Under the pieces are notes generated by a model. The model saw nothing but the letters and a program-made list of their open reading frames with translations. It was not told the DNA's origin and did not search any database. From NCBI GenBank assembly GCA_003024985.2, contig PXIH01S0004521.1: DNA of 10,260 nt; one strand, written 5' to 3'. Positions 1 to 8,113 of this stretch are shown here, in pieces. Positions within the stretch are counted from its first letter, which is position 1. Each line of letters opens with the position of its first letter. This DNA is from Euperipatoides rowelli (taxonomy: Eukaryota; Onychophora; Udeonychophora; Euonychophora; Peripatopsidae). Position numbers and translations under genes: made by a program.

Positions 1-177
1 ATCAAATTTGAAAGCCATTACTAATAACAAAATTAATCTCCTGTTAATTTCATTTGTGTTTGAAGTTGGAAACACAATGAAGATATAAATAATATAATGT
101 TTTATAATTTAACTAAATAAAATTAATACTTATTACACGGAAAATGGACTTTTATTTTAAAAACAAAAAAATATTTC
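1..177. other. AT-rich non-coding stretch
   Basis: No ORF, RNA gene or repeat is recognised here. The sequence is very AT-rich. Its only notable word is TGGACTTTTAT at 145-155, which recurs exactly at 501-511 on the far side of the GC patch and minisatellite. Confidence 0.6.
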
Positions 178-275
178 CCTGCCCTGCCCATTTATTACCC
201 TCAGTGAGGGCCCACAAGAGTCAGAGGGCCAACCCTGCATTGGCAGGGTAGCAGGGTGGGCCGTCCACCCCTGCA
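178..275. repeat. GC-rich patch with nested inverted repeats
   Basis: This ~100-bp block is far richer in G and C than its surroundings. It contains a perfect small hairpin (ccctca-g-tgaggg, 198-210), a second one (accctg ... cagggt, 232-249) and a GGGCCC palindrome at 208-213. A longer imperfect pairing joins ccctgccctgccc (178-190) to ggcagggtagcaggg (242-256). Words built on ccctgc/gcaggg recur on both strands. No ORF fits. It may be part of a short mobile element that also includes the adjoining minisatellite. This is inference: no terminal repeat or known family is recognised. Confidence 0.6.
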
Positions 276-280
276 CATGA

Positions 281-500
281 CTAATTGATGTCTTTTATAA
301 ATACACATTGCTAAATGATCCCTTTATAAATACATACAGCTAAACAATATATTTTATAAATACAACTGAATAATTGATGCCCTTTATAAGTACACATGAC
401 TAAATGATGCCCTTTATAAATACACATGACTAAATGATGACTTTATAAATACATATGGCTAAATGATGCCCTTTATAAAGACACATGAATGAATGATGTG
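281..500. repeat. 30-bp minisatellite, about 7 copies
   Basis: Head-to-tail units of 29-30 bp begin near 281, 311, 340, 370, 400, 430 and 459, with a broken copy from 489. Each unit starts with a word like ctaaatgatg, carries the core cctttataaata, and ends with cacatga. Units at 370-429 and 459-488 are nearly identical, while the first three are more diverged, as expected if the array expanded from one side. There are no unique spacers between units, so it is a simple tandem array. The TTTATAAA in each unit resembles a TATA box, but nothing indicates transcription. Confidence 0.9.
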
Positions 501-530
501 TGGACTTTTATACCGTTACCTAGAAGGGTC

Positions 531-1342
531 CAACATGATCTTACTCTTACTTTTTTCCATCATTTTGACAGGCTATTAATTAGTAATAAATAATTAAAAC
601 AGATTTACTGTTATCAATTACAAAATAAAAATTAAAATGAGACATATTGTGTCTTTTTCATAAACTAGCAATCTTATGTCTCTACAAACTGAAAGGTTTA
701 CACTAATTAAATATCAACTGATAGTTATGAAATTAATTTTTTATTTTATATTAATTAAATTGCCAACGATTTGAGATGGAGATGTGCTGTCTAAAATAAA
801 TAAATAAATTCACCTGGACAAGATAAGACTGACAGTGATGACGATTTCTTATTTAACACTTCTATAAAGTTCATTGAGAGAATAAAAAATGTAAGAGTGC
901 AAATATAAATAGATTCATTCATTAAACACAATATGAGTCGTCAGAGCCAAACATGTTATCTTTACTCAGAGCAGAACAATTTCACAATCTGTCAATCATT
1001 CTCTTGAGGAAATGCTGAGGCAGGAAATGGAAATGAGGTATCATCACTGTAATTAGCATTGTGTGTGTGTGAGTGGCACATCCCTTGCAAACAATGAGGT
1101 TTAAATAAAGTTGCATTGATTGCAATGAAAGCCAAAACAACAATTTTTAAATCATACTTTAGGAGGAGTAGCAAACCATAGCAATATATAGATATTTTAT
1201 CATTTTATAAACTGACTCTATTTGAAAATATAGTTCACTTCAAACAGCTATCTATGTATACATGTACTGTGTGTTCAAACTTGTCCTTTCTCAATGAATT
1301 AATGCATAAACAAATCATAAACTTTATACAACCTATTAAATA
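531..1342. other. AT-rich intergenic DNA, no gene seen
   Basis: I see no supported gene. A 60-codon minus-strand ORF (992-1174) has no recognisable motif and is within chance expectation for this composition. The only simple repeat is a short (TG)6 run around 1060-1071. Confidence 0.6.
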
Positions 1343-1369
1343 AATAAATTAATGCAACTTCCAGTTAAG

Positions 1370-2671
1370 ATGGTGGTTAATAACCAGCTCTCAACTGATG
1401 CTCATCCTTCAAATGTTAATAATTGGTTTGAAAAGCTTCGTAATAATATGTCTGTATTTGAGACTTCAATTCTAGACACTTCGAGTAATTCAGAATGACA
1501 TATAAAGCTTCTAAAAAGCCTCAGGTACTGGCACAAAGCTATGTTGCCGGTATACTCAGAGAAGAGGTTCATATTTACTCTATATGGAGAGGACGTCAAT
1601 GTCACGTTCAATGTGGTAGAAATAGTGTTGGAAATAGTGAAATTAGTTGGCAAGGAAGTGATTGTTAGCTTGTATTTTCCAAGGAACACTCAATATTTTG
1701 TTGTAGATTAAGTATCTAAAGAGAAGAAATGAGAAGTACAAAAACAATTTACAAAATTTAACAACAGCTATCTAGTACCATCGTCCGTTGGTGGCTTATA
1801 TCAAATTGTTGATATCAGGATACATTGGTATCTGGCTGATCAGAGTGTATCTAAAATAGAAACAGCATTGAGGCCTTATATCAAAATTGTGAATATAAAT
1901 AATGATAAATATAAATTAAGGCTGATATGAACTTTAATTCCAGTATGATAACAATTAAAGCAATGTTAAAATCATGAATATTGGTATAGTCTATCCCTCA
2001 CACAATGAATATTGGTCAAATTCCAGTTCTAATAACAATTAGGGGAAGAGAGCTGATTTGCCTATCATGCAGGCAAATAGGACACAAATCTATGGAATGT
2101 ACATTCAAAAGATGTAACGACTGTCGACTGTCGACAGTTATATTCAGGTGAGCATGAAAATTGTACTAATCAGGAAAAAAAGCAGTTATATCCAAGTATA
2201 GTTAAAAAGAAAAATAATACAGAAGAGGATCAGATAGAAGAGAATAATTACTTAAATGATACGCCAATGAAGAGCAATCAACAAATCTTGGTAATGGAAA
2301 TAGTAAACCACATGGATCACTGAGCCAACTGCAGCAGTTTGTTGATAATGAAAGCCTATTTGCATACTCCAACTTTAAGCTTTGGCTGAAGTTGGGGGCG
2401 CAGGCATCTCCTGTAAGTTCAGGAGATGAAGAAATGGCAGAAATTGATCCCAGTGTAGTTACTGAGAAGAATATATGAACTTTTTCCTCCTTTTTTGAAA
2501 GTTCTGCAGAGTAAAAGAAAAACATTTAATAAAGCAGCTGGTGATCCTGACGAACCTAGTGTAGAAGTTGTCAATGAAAGCAATGTTAAGGTAAGAGTGC
2601 TTGAATTTAAGTCTAATAAGGCAAATCTGAACGTTGAAAAGACTCACAGTGATATTGTTAACGATACATAA
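1370..2671 (+). pseudogene. LINE A ORF1: gag-like zinc-knuckle protein, broken
   Basis: In a live element this protein binds the element RNA. The ATG at 1370 sits in an aagATGg context and aligns with ORF1 of copy B. One frame covers the N-terminal ~186 codons (1370-1930) with in-frame stops at 1496, 1709 and 1730. Landmarks include LLKSLRYW and VSLYFPRN, both mirrored in copy B (LLKSLKYW, ASLYFPHN). The reading then changes frame before a CCHC knuckle at 2059-2100: C-LS-C-RQIG-H-KSME-C. A second, variant knuckle (C-x2-C-x7-H-x2-C) begins with CNDC at 2113-2124 and ends in YSGEHENC at 2141-2164, but a 7-bp tandem duplication at 2118-2131 splits it across frames. Further frame changes follow near 2300 and 2480. 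The basic, Lys-rich C-terminus ends at the TAA at 2669-2671. At least four frame changes and several stops make it a clear pseudogene of about 430 codons. Confidence 0.9.
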
Positions 2672-2686
2672 TTTTATATAGTTGAA

Positions 2687-2878
2687 ATGACAGGTTTAAA
2701 TTTGAAATTGATTTATTCAATCAATGTGAGATCTCTTAATTCAATAAATAGTGCACCTACTAAACAGTGTCCAAAAATAAATTTATTACAAGAAATGAGG
2801 TGTAGGAGGGTTGAAGATAATGGTGTTTGGTCAACAGTAAATCAAAATTATGAAACATATTTACAAATAAAATCTCAT
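2687..2878 (+). pseudogene. LINE A ORF2 N-terminus: start of EEP endonuclease
   Basis: ORF2 starts 15 bp after the ORF1 stop, at the ATG at 2687 (MTGLNLKL). Then come INVRSLNS, carrying the conserved Asn of the exonuclease-endonuclease-phosphatase (EEP) fold, and LLQEMRC with the catalytic Glu at 2792-2794. Copy B shows the same order: INVRILNN, then LFQETRL. Between the two motifs A is about six residues shorter than B, an apparent small deletion. Similarity ends near YETYLQIK (about 2875). The open frame runs on to 3001, but that tail contains the hairpin at 2909-2939 and shows no LINE protein similarity, so I treat it as read-through into other sequence. All of the RT is missing. Confidence 0.85.
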
Positions 2879-2882
2879 CTTA

Positions 2883-2939
2883 TACTGATGAGAACCAAAA
2901 CACAATATCTCTGTGAAGTATGCCTTCTACTTCACAGAG
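2883..2939 (-). other. Perfect hairpin(s) in the presumed 3' region of LINE B
   Basis: The arms ctctgtgaagta (2909-2920) and tacttcacagag (2928-2939) are perfect 12-bp complements around a 7-nt loop. A second small hairpin lies just downstream on the element strand: tctcatc ... gatgaga around a 7-nt loop, near 2872-2892. Both fall 110-180 bp after the ORF2 stop of copy B (3052-3054), where a LINE 3' UTR would be. Some LINE families use a 3' stem-loop for recognition by their own RT. A role here is inference. The hairpin may instead belong to the A/B junction or to unrelated DNA. Confidence 0.6.
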
Positions 2940-3051
2940 TATTTCAAAATAAGAAATCACAAACCAAACCAAAAATCATGATTCAAAACCTGGCATTTGT
3001 CTAAGCAAACAAATTTTTAACCATACAATTACAAATATACAATCATTTAAA

Positions 3052-3830
3052 TCAAGTCATTACCTCCACATCCCACAATTTTTGAAATTGAAATTTAGAC
3101 AGATAAAATATCTCTCTCTTGTAGAGAGCAAGTATACCCTCACACATGATTGAAAAATGATGCTCAACCATATTACTCTGGAAAATGGTCGAGCACCACC
3201 TTATTCTTCGTATATTAAAAAAATATGGTGTAGAAATATTTATGCATTGCTGCAGGTTATTTCTTAAAATATTTCCCACCCAAAACTCTTTCATTTTATA
3301 TTTCTCATTCACTTTACATAACAAAGTTGCCATACATAAATTTTGTATGTGGACCATTCCAAAATAAATGTTCCTTGTCTTCTAAGCCTCCACATCGAAA
3401 AACACAGAGTGTAACCACTTTCCTCCTCATGTTTATATTAAAAAGTCTCTGCTTTGTAGGCAAAGTTCTTAGATTGTACTTAATTATAAAATTTTGGAAA
3501 GCATTAGTAGCAAATAGTTTCCCATCAATAGAAAGATTTGTCTTACAATTTTTATAATTCTCATTTATACCCCTCCTGCGCTATTTTATTTGCCAAAAAC
3601 TCTTTATAAGATATTTTCCCTTCGTGGGAGACCACTGATGATATACATTAAATATTTTGAAACATGAATTGCACAAAGAGTCTGCAATTTGCTCTTCATA
3701 CTGATGCAATTTAAATAAAGATGAATCCTGTACTATATTTGTTCTAACAAAATTGTAAATCATGATTTCATTGAACAATCCCAGGTTGATCAAACCCAAA
3801 CCCCTTTTTTCTTAGGCATAAAAGTTTTAA
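3052..3830 (-). other. C-terminal domain of LINE B ORF2 with Cys/His motif
   Basis: KRGLGLINLGLFNEIMIYNF (from about 3808) matches the conserved post-RT segment of L1/Tx1-type ORF2 (the K-G-L-G-L-x-N-L pattern). Further on, LPTKQRLF leads into a Cys/His motif: Cys at 3406-3404, Cys at 3394-3392 and His at 3370-3368, as C-x3-C-x7-H. The expected final Cys five residues after the His reads as Gly (ggt for tgt) in WNGPHTKF. The last ~100 codons (3357-3052) are open and rich in aromatic and basic residues, ending in FQKLWDVEV before the stop. The frame changes between the Cys/His motif and this tail. Confidence 0.85.
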
Positions 3831-4059
3831 CAGAAGAAATATATTTATATTTTCCAAACAAAGATCACTGTGTGAGCCTATGACTCGATTAGTAAACCTT
3901 TTTTGTCAAACAAACAGTAAATAAAACACAAACTTCGAATTACCAGAGGATGATGCATCTGGCAATTTTGATCCAACCACCACAGTACCTAATGATGTTT
4001 TTCAGAATCTCCTGAATCTTCACCAACATATCATTTAAAATAGTGTACAGTAGTGATAG

Positions 4060-5060
4060 TTGATTCTGAATAGGAAAGTATAAATCTAGTATTTTTCCAT
4101 GTTATCCTTTAAAATTCCTGAAGTTCATTTTCTGATTTTGTTCCAAACTCCAAACATATGATTTTGTTTCATTTATCATTGAGCCTGTCATATCCAAAAA
4201 AAATAATAAATATTTTATGTAATAACTTCATTGCAGCTATGTCAGGCACAACTATTGTGTCATCGTCTATATAGGATATAATCCTAATGTTTATTAATTT
4301 GTTGAACAACCAGATTCCCTTATTCACTCTCTCTATTTAAAAAAAAAAAAAAAAAACAATTATATTAAATAAAAAGAGTACAAGGCCGAGGACGAAGGTG
4401 ACCCCTGCAGCAAAGCATTTTTCAAGAGTACAAATTCAAAGTATACTCCATTATTCAACATTGAGATGGATTTCCATGTAATCATATCCACTATGAGCTG
4501 CACTGTCTTATTTGCAACCAATTGCTTTAATAATAAGTTTTTAAGATATGAAGTGTCCACATAAGTAAAATGAGATATCCATTTGACCTTGATTTTTGTC
4601 TTCTAATATTAAAAAGAAAATGATATAATAATAACAAAGCCATGTTTATGGTCCTATCCTTTAAACCCAACATTCCAAATGAAAGTATCTTATCAATCAA
4701 TCGAGTGTGTTGCAATAAAATCATTTGAATCAATTTTAATCTGTATTTATCAAAGCTATTGGCCTGTATTATTCTAAACTTGTGATATGATCATTGGGTT
4801 TAGGTTTCTTCTTTATCATTTTTATAAACACCTTATTGTGATTGGACAACACTTGCTACCTGTTAATTTCATTTAACAACTTATTAATATACATTAAAAA
4901 CCATTTTTGTTATTAAGAGACATCAGTTTTTAGTATTATTTTATATGTGAGACCATCTGGACCAGGCACCAAAGCCTCTTTGATTTTTTTAAAATAGAGT
5001 CTAATTCTTCCAAACTTATCTTAGTGTCTAAATTGAATCTTTCATCCTCATCGAGTCTTG
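4060..5060 (-). other. Reverse transcriptase domain of LINE B ORF2
   Basis: RT landmarks appear in order on the minus strand. LEELDSILKK leads to PGPDGLT (4966-4946), then YRPIAL at 4768-4751 followed by INTD, then LGLKDRTINMAL within 4527-4733. A degraded region follows where the motif A Asp would be; only DTSYLKNLL is readable. Motif B is LQGSPSSSAL (4410-4381). Motif C is YIDD (4273-4262), the catalytic pair, still intact inside ISYIDDDTIVV. After it comes INETKSYVWSL, which fits the L1-type segment beyond motif C. A stop precedes YRPIAL, a T7 run shifts frame before PGPDG, and an 18-base T run (element strand) separates motifs B and C into different frames. Confidence 0.93.
4339..4356. 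repeat. Homopolymer A18 inside the RT region
   Basis: Eighteen consecutive A on the plus strand (T on the element's coding strand) lie between RT motifs B and C. The codons on either side are in different frames, so expansion of this run is a likely cause of that frameshift. Confidence 0.95.
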
Positions 5061-5639
5061 GCATTTGCCTGGATTTAAAAAAACTCATAATAATATCCAT
5101 AAACTTTGAGTATCTAGAATCATCAGCATTTTGAGATATTTTCATAATAATATAGTCAATAACACCCATCTGCATAGCATTAACTGTGTGCATATCCTCC
5201 TAATCATGACCCTATCATGAACAAATGCTTGAATGTTAGAGTGTTTCCATTTCTGCTTTAAATAGACAACACTCTCAATTTAGGAGTATTTACAGAAACA
5301 TAAGATTCAGACTGAAATTTCAACACCAAATGTTTATCTAATTGCCCATTCAGATATTCAATAGCTCAAAAGTATTTTACGGTTATGATAGTCAGTTGAT
5401 CAGGCATTTTCGATTTGATCTCTTGGTTGATTTGGGCAGTCTTTACCTGAATTTCCTTGTTTATTGATTGATTTTTTTTTGATTAGCTAGAAAAAATTAT
5501 ACAACATATTTTTATGCAATTGCCATGAAATCAAATCATTTAATGCATTTAACAGATTCAAATTTTCTTTATAAACTGTTCCTATGTAGAGCTCTACAAC
5601 TGCATTGTCAATTAATGGGATTAATTCTTTTTTAAACCA

Positions 5640-6329
5640 TTGCTGACCTTCACTAATAAATTCAACATAATATGATCAGAAAAAGGAATAAACATGTAAT
5701 CTAAGAGAAAGACCACTTTAATATCTTTGACACCAAAATTCTATCTAATCTATTAATAGAGTTAGCATCATACCTTGTATGTACAGGTCTCAAACATCTG
5801 TTGATTATGACATCTATTGATTATGACATCTATCAAATTCAAATAATGTGCAAATCCATCAAACAAATTCTCATTAGTCATTGACATTACATTAAAATCC
5901 CTGAACAATGGAACGCTTGGGTTTTTACCAAACTTTAAACATCCCTATAAATTATTTTGCTCAAGCAAAACAATTGGAGAATGTACGTAATTCCCAATGT
6001 TTCCCAATGTACGTATTTCCAATTAACACATGTAACATTATGGCTCTCCATTTATAGTTGTCACCTTTCTCACTAAATGTTGAATTTTTTTCCACTGCAA
6101 TGGCCATTTGTAATGCTTTTCCATTTTGTCTGTTTTCATAAAACACATAAGTCAAATCCAAGGACTTCCATGTATTCACCTCATCCGATTTCCTTAATCT
6201 AGTTTCCTGAAATAAAATAAATTTTGGAGGGTTAGCAATAATCATCCAAAGTTTTGACTTATTTTGTGATACATTATTCAGAATTCTAACATTTATTGAA
6301 TTTATTTTAAAGTTCACTGTAATAGACAT
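5640..6329 (-). other. EEP endonuclease domain of LINE B ORF2
   Basis: Motifs appear in the expected order on the minus strand: INVRILNN near the N-terminus, QETRL with the catalytic Glu (6209-6195), a core strand KWRAIMLHV, RDFNV (5902-5888) where GDFNV is usual, INRLDRILVS (about 5757-5729), and SDH with the catalytic His (5680-5672). The Gly before the Asp has become Arg, and at least three frames are used. Two local duplications lie inside: an exact 16-bp tandem (5801-5832) and a doubled ttcccaatgt (5991-6010). The domain would have cut the target site; it is non-functional here. Confidence 0.85.
5801..5832. repeat. Exact 16-bp tandem duplication
   Basis: The word ttgattatgacatcta occurs twice back to back (5801-5816 and 5817-5832) inside the endonuclease part of LINE B ORF2. 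Because 16 is not a multiple of three, it shifts the frame. It is exact, so it is likely younger than most of the decay around it. Confidence 0.95.
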
Positions 6330-6412
6330 AATTTTCAAGTTAAATATTTATTGAAAACACTAACTTCACTTAAGCTGGCTTATGTTTACCTCTGTAAACC
6401 TTATTTTTAGAT

Positions 6413-7620
6413 TCATTTTTCAATATTTTTTTTTCCTTCAATCTCAACAATACTCACTTTAGATTTTTGCCTACCAGAGCATCTCAGTTGCACTTGCTTT
6501 GGGGTTTTATTCCTGTAGAACTCCTCCACCATTACTATATCTGCTTTGTCCATTTTATCAGAATCATCATCACTATTCCGGTATCAGACATTTTATACCC
6601 CTCCTGTGCCTTCCAAGAATTAAAAATCAGGGTCAGCATCTAGAGCATAGTTGCCCCAAGCCTTCACAAAATCTTGAGTTGCTGGCATAGCTACAGGTAT
6701 TTGTTTATTCAAAATCTTTTCTACCTTCTGTTTCTTAATTTGTTTATTTTTTTCAGCTTCTCCTTGTCTTACTTCAATTTCCAAATTAATCTGTCTGCTT
6801 TTTTGATTTAAATAGCCAGAACACATTGGTTTTTGCACCATCATTTGTACAATTATTATGATCACCTTCATAGAAAATCAAACATTTTCTGAATCTTTTC
6901 AGTTTGCACTCTACTTACTGATTTATAGCCCAGCTTGTTACTGTTAAGACATATTGGCTGTCTATCTTTTACCATAAGTAATGTAGCCTATTCTCCAATT
7001 TAATCAAGTGAGGTATTTTATCCTTGGTGACACTGTCTTTCAGAATAAATTCCAGTGATGCTAGAACTCCAGATAATTTAGGCCGTCTTCTATCTTATAT
7101 TCTTCATTATCAATCTTTAGGATTTTCAAGTTCGGTTTTAAGTTTCTCAAGGTTTTGAATAACCTGAAGCCAATTAGCCCATATATACACTCTGAAAAAA
7201 TACCTCCCCAAGTAGCAGGTATAATGTGATATTCCGCATATTCTGTGAAAATTATTTCTACTGTTTCTTTCAGCTCCACTTTTTTAAAATCAATACCATA
7301 ATATCTCCCATTATGTGGAAAATATAAAGAAGCTATCGCTTTTTTTGCCAATTAAAGTTATTATTTTTCCTTTTATGCACAAATTCTATTTTTGTTTCGA
7401 GTTGTTCAGAATACAAAGTGTTTTATCTGTTTTATCATATCGAAAGAAAACTGTTGTTCCAATATTTTAGGCTTTTTAGTAATCTGATATACTTATCTGA
7501 ATTACGTGAATGATCTTCTATTGAGGTATCAAAGTTCTGCATGTCCTCTTTTAACTTAGAATGACAATTTGACAATGAAACCTTAGCACCAAAATTCACA
7601 AGATGTGTAGGGTCTGCCAT
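6413..7620 (-). pseudogene. LINE B ORF1: gag-like zinc-knuckle protein, broken
   Basis: It starts at the ATG at 7620 (MADPTHLV, context caagATGg). The first 61 codons are open and carry FDTSIEDHSRNSDKYIRLLK, matching FETSILDTSSNSE and HIKLLK of copy A across A's internal stop. A second open block (7351-7061) holds ASLYFPHN, PATWGGIF and KILKIDNEEYK, again paralleled in A. The zinc-knuckle region (6951-6849) is decayed: C-LN-S-NKLG-Y has Ser and Tyr where Cys and His are expected, while GDHNNC (6866-6849) survives as the end of the second knuckle. The C-terminal part is an open segment with acidic NSDDDSDKMDK, then EEFYRNKTPKQVQL and a basic tail, stopping at 6415-6413. It would have been about 400 codons. 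In life it coats the element RNA. Confidence 0.88.
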
Positions 7621-7650
7621 CTTGACAGGTTCTCGGAATTAACTTATTTA

Positions 7651-7738
7651 TTATATTAAAAAACAAATTTTCTCTTTGTGTCCGTCATTTCAAACTCTTT
7701 AAATTGCATTTTCTCCCCAATGGTTTGTCCAGTTACAT
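7651..7738. other. Non-coding flank between LINE B and the tandem repeat
   Basis: A short AT-rich stretch with no motif. It may hold more of the LINE B 5' UTR, but copy A offers no matching sequence this far upstream. Confidence 0.4.
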
Positions 7739-8055
7739 TGAAATTAGACATTGGTGTTCCCATAGAGGTCTAAAATGTGTATATAAAAGGTCAAGGTCCT
7801 AGGTGGTCAAATGGGTGTACTAGAGCCCCCAAAAATCTAAACTTTTTAAATGCTCCGATTAAGTTCTAACGTGAAATTAGTGTTACACTAGAGGTCTAGA
7901 ATATGTATATAAAATGTTAAGGTCCTAGGTGGTCACATGGGGGTAGTAGGGGGCCCCAAAAAATCTAAATTTTATAAAATGCTCTGATTAAGTTCAAATT
8001 TGAAATTTGTGTTACCCTAGAGGTCTACAATCACATGGGGGTGCTAGGGGTTCCA
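7739..8055. repeat. 126-129-bp tandem repeat, about 2.4 copies
   Basis: The word tagaggtcta recurs at 7763, 7889 and 8018, giving unit lengths of 126 and 129 bp. Each unit runs through gtatataaaa, aaggtcctaggtggtca, catggg, a C-run before aaaaatctaaa, and atgctc(c/t)gattaagttc, then ends in gaaatt.gtgttac. The first two units differ by scattered changes. The third has a deletion that joins its start (tagaggtctacaa) directly to tcacatgggggtgctagggg. The array also begins with a partial unit tail at 7739-7762. No coding potential is seen. The words ggtcctaggtgg and gggggccccaaaa make it more GC-rich than its surroundings. Confidence 0.9.
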
Positions 8056-8113
8056 ATTGAATTCCATCATTTTAGACAATGAAAATTTACTTGCCCATTT
8101 TTTTGGGGGAATA

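Larger units (their letters stand above)
1343..2880 (+). mobile_element. LINE copy A: 3'-incomplete non-LTR retrotransposon
   Basis: A plus-strand remnant of a two-ORF LINE. It has a short 5' leader, a gag-like ORF1 with CCHC zinc knuckles (1370-2671), a 15-bp gap, then the first ~60 codons of ORF2 (from 2687). The leader aaataaattaat at 1343-1354 resembles the one ahead of ORF1 in the minus-strand copy B (aaataagttaat), which suggests a shared 5' end about 27-30 bp upstream of the ATG. Recognisable ORF2 homology fades at about 2870-2880, so the rest of the endonuclease, all of the RT and the 3' end are absent. LINEs normally lose their 5' end, so loss of the 3' end implies later deletion or rearrangement where copy B now lies. 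No poly-A tail or target-site duplication was identified. Both boundaries are approximate. Confidence 0.9.
3052..6329 (-). pseudogene. LINE B ORF2: endonuclease-reverse transcriptase, broken
   Basis: A protein of about 1,090 codons that in a live copy nicks target DNA and copies the element RNA from the nick. I place the start at the ATG at 6329 (MSITVNFKINSINVR), because it aligns with the ORF2 start of copy A. A slightly longer open frame beginning at 6338 depends on a TTG. Order along the protein: EEP endonuclease (6329 to about 5640), a linker (to about 5120), RT fingers and palm (about 5060-4060), thumb and connection, then a C-terminal domain with a Cys/His motif (3406-3350), ending at the stop at 3052-3054. 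Different parts lie in different frames (for example PGPDG and LQGS), with frameshifts in a T7 run (4984-4990) and at an 18-base homopolymer (4339-4356). Stops are scattered throughout, so it is a pseudogene. Confidence 0.93.
2885..7650 (-). mobile_element. LINE copy B: near full-length non-LTR retrotransposon (L1/Tx1-like, tentative)
   Basis: A minus-strand element of about 4.7 kb in the order 5' leader (about 7650-7621), ORF1 (7620-6413), 83-nt gap, ORF2 (6329-3052), 3' region (3051 to about 2885). ORF1 keeps traces of zinc knuckles. ORF2 keeps EEP endonuclease motifs, the RT fingers and palm motifs including YIDD, and a C-terminal CGGLEDKEHLFW segment. The clade call rests on the L1-like YRPIALIN motif, the PGPDG segment and the Cys/His motif after the RT. 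No RNase H domain was recognised. Frequent stops and frame changes show it is inactive and old. The 5' end is set by similarity to copy A. The 3' end is only bracketed, because no poly-A, simple-repeat tail or target-site duplication is evident. Confidence 0.9.

Noticed and set aside
281-500. CRISPR-like array
   Set aside because: The 30-bp units are contiguous with no unique spacers, and the context is eukaryotic. It is a minisatellite.
1060-1071. (TG)6 microsatellite
   Set aside because: Too short to be notable.
992-1174. 60-codon minus-strand ORF
   Set aside because: No motif or neighbouring evidence, and the length is within chance expectation for this composition.
2202-2647. Minus-strand ORFs within LINE A ORF1
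   Set aside because: They lie antisense to the recognisable zinc-knuckle ORF1 and carry no motif of their own.
2909-2939. Bacterial-type terminator
   Set aside because: The stem is perfect, but the context is a eukaryotic LINE, the stem is AT-balanced, and no T-run follows directly on either strand.
2879-3004. Continuation of LINE A ORF2 to the stop at 3001
   Set aside because: The frame is open, but the residues show no endonuclease similarity and the stretch contains the perfect hairpin, so it is better read as LINE B 3' region or junction DNA.
3185-3557. Plus-strand ORFs of 60-76 codons
   Set aside because: They are antisense shadows of the C-terminal part of LINE B ORF2, where the Cys/His motif reads on the minus strand.
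6499-6690. 63-codon plus-strand ORF
   Set aside because: It is antisense to the acidic and basic C-terminal part of LINE B ORF1, which reads as a better protein.
1343-7650. A single LINE insertion rearranged by twin priming
   Set aside because: Both copies carry ORF1 and the ORF2 start, so they overlap in content, and the fragments face each other instead of diverging from a 5' junction.
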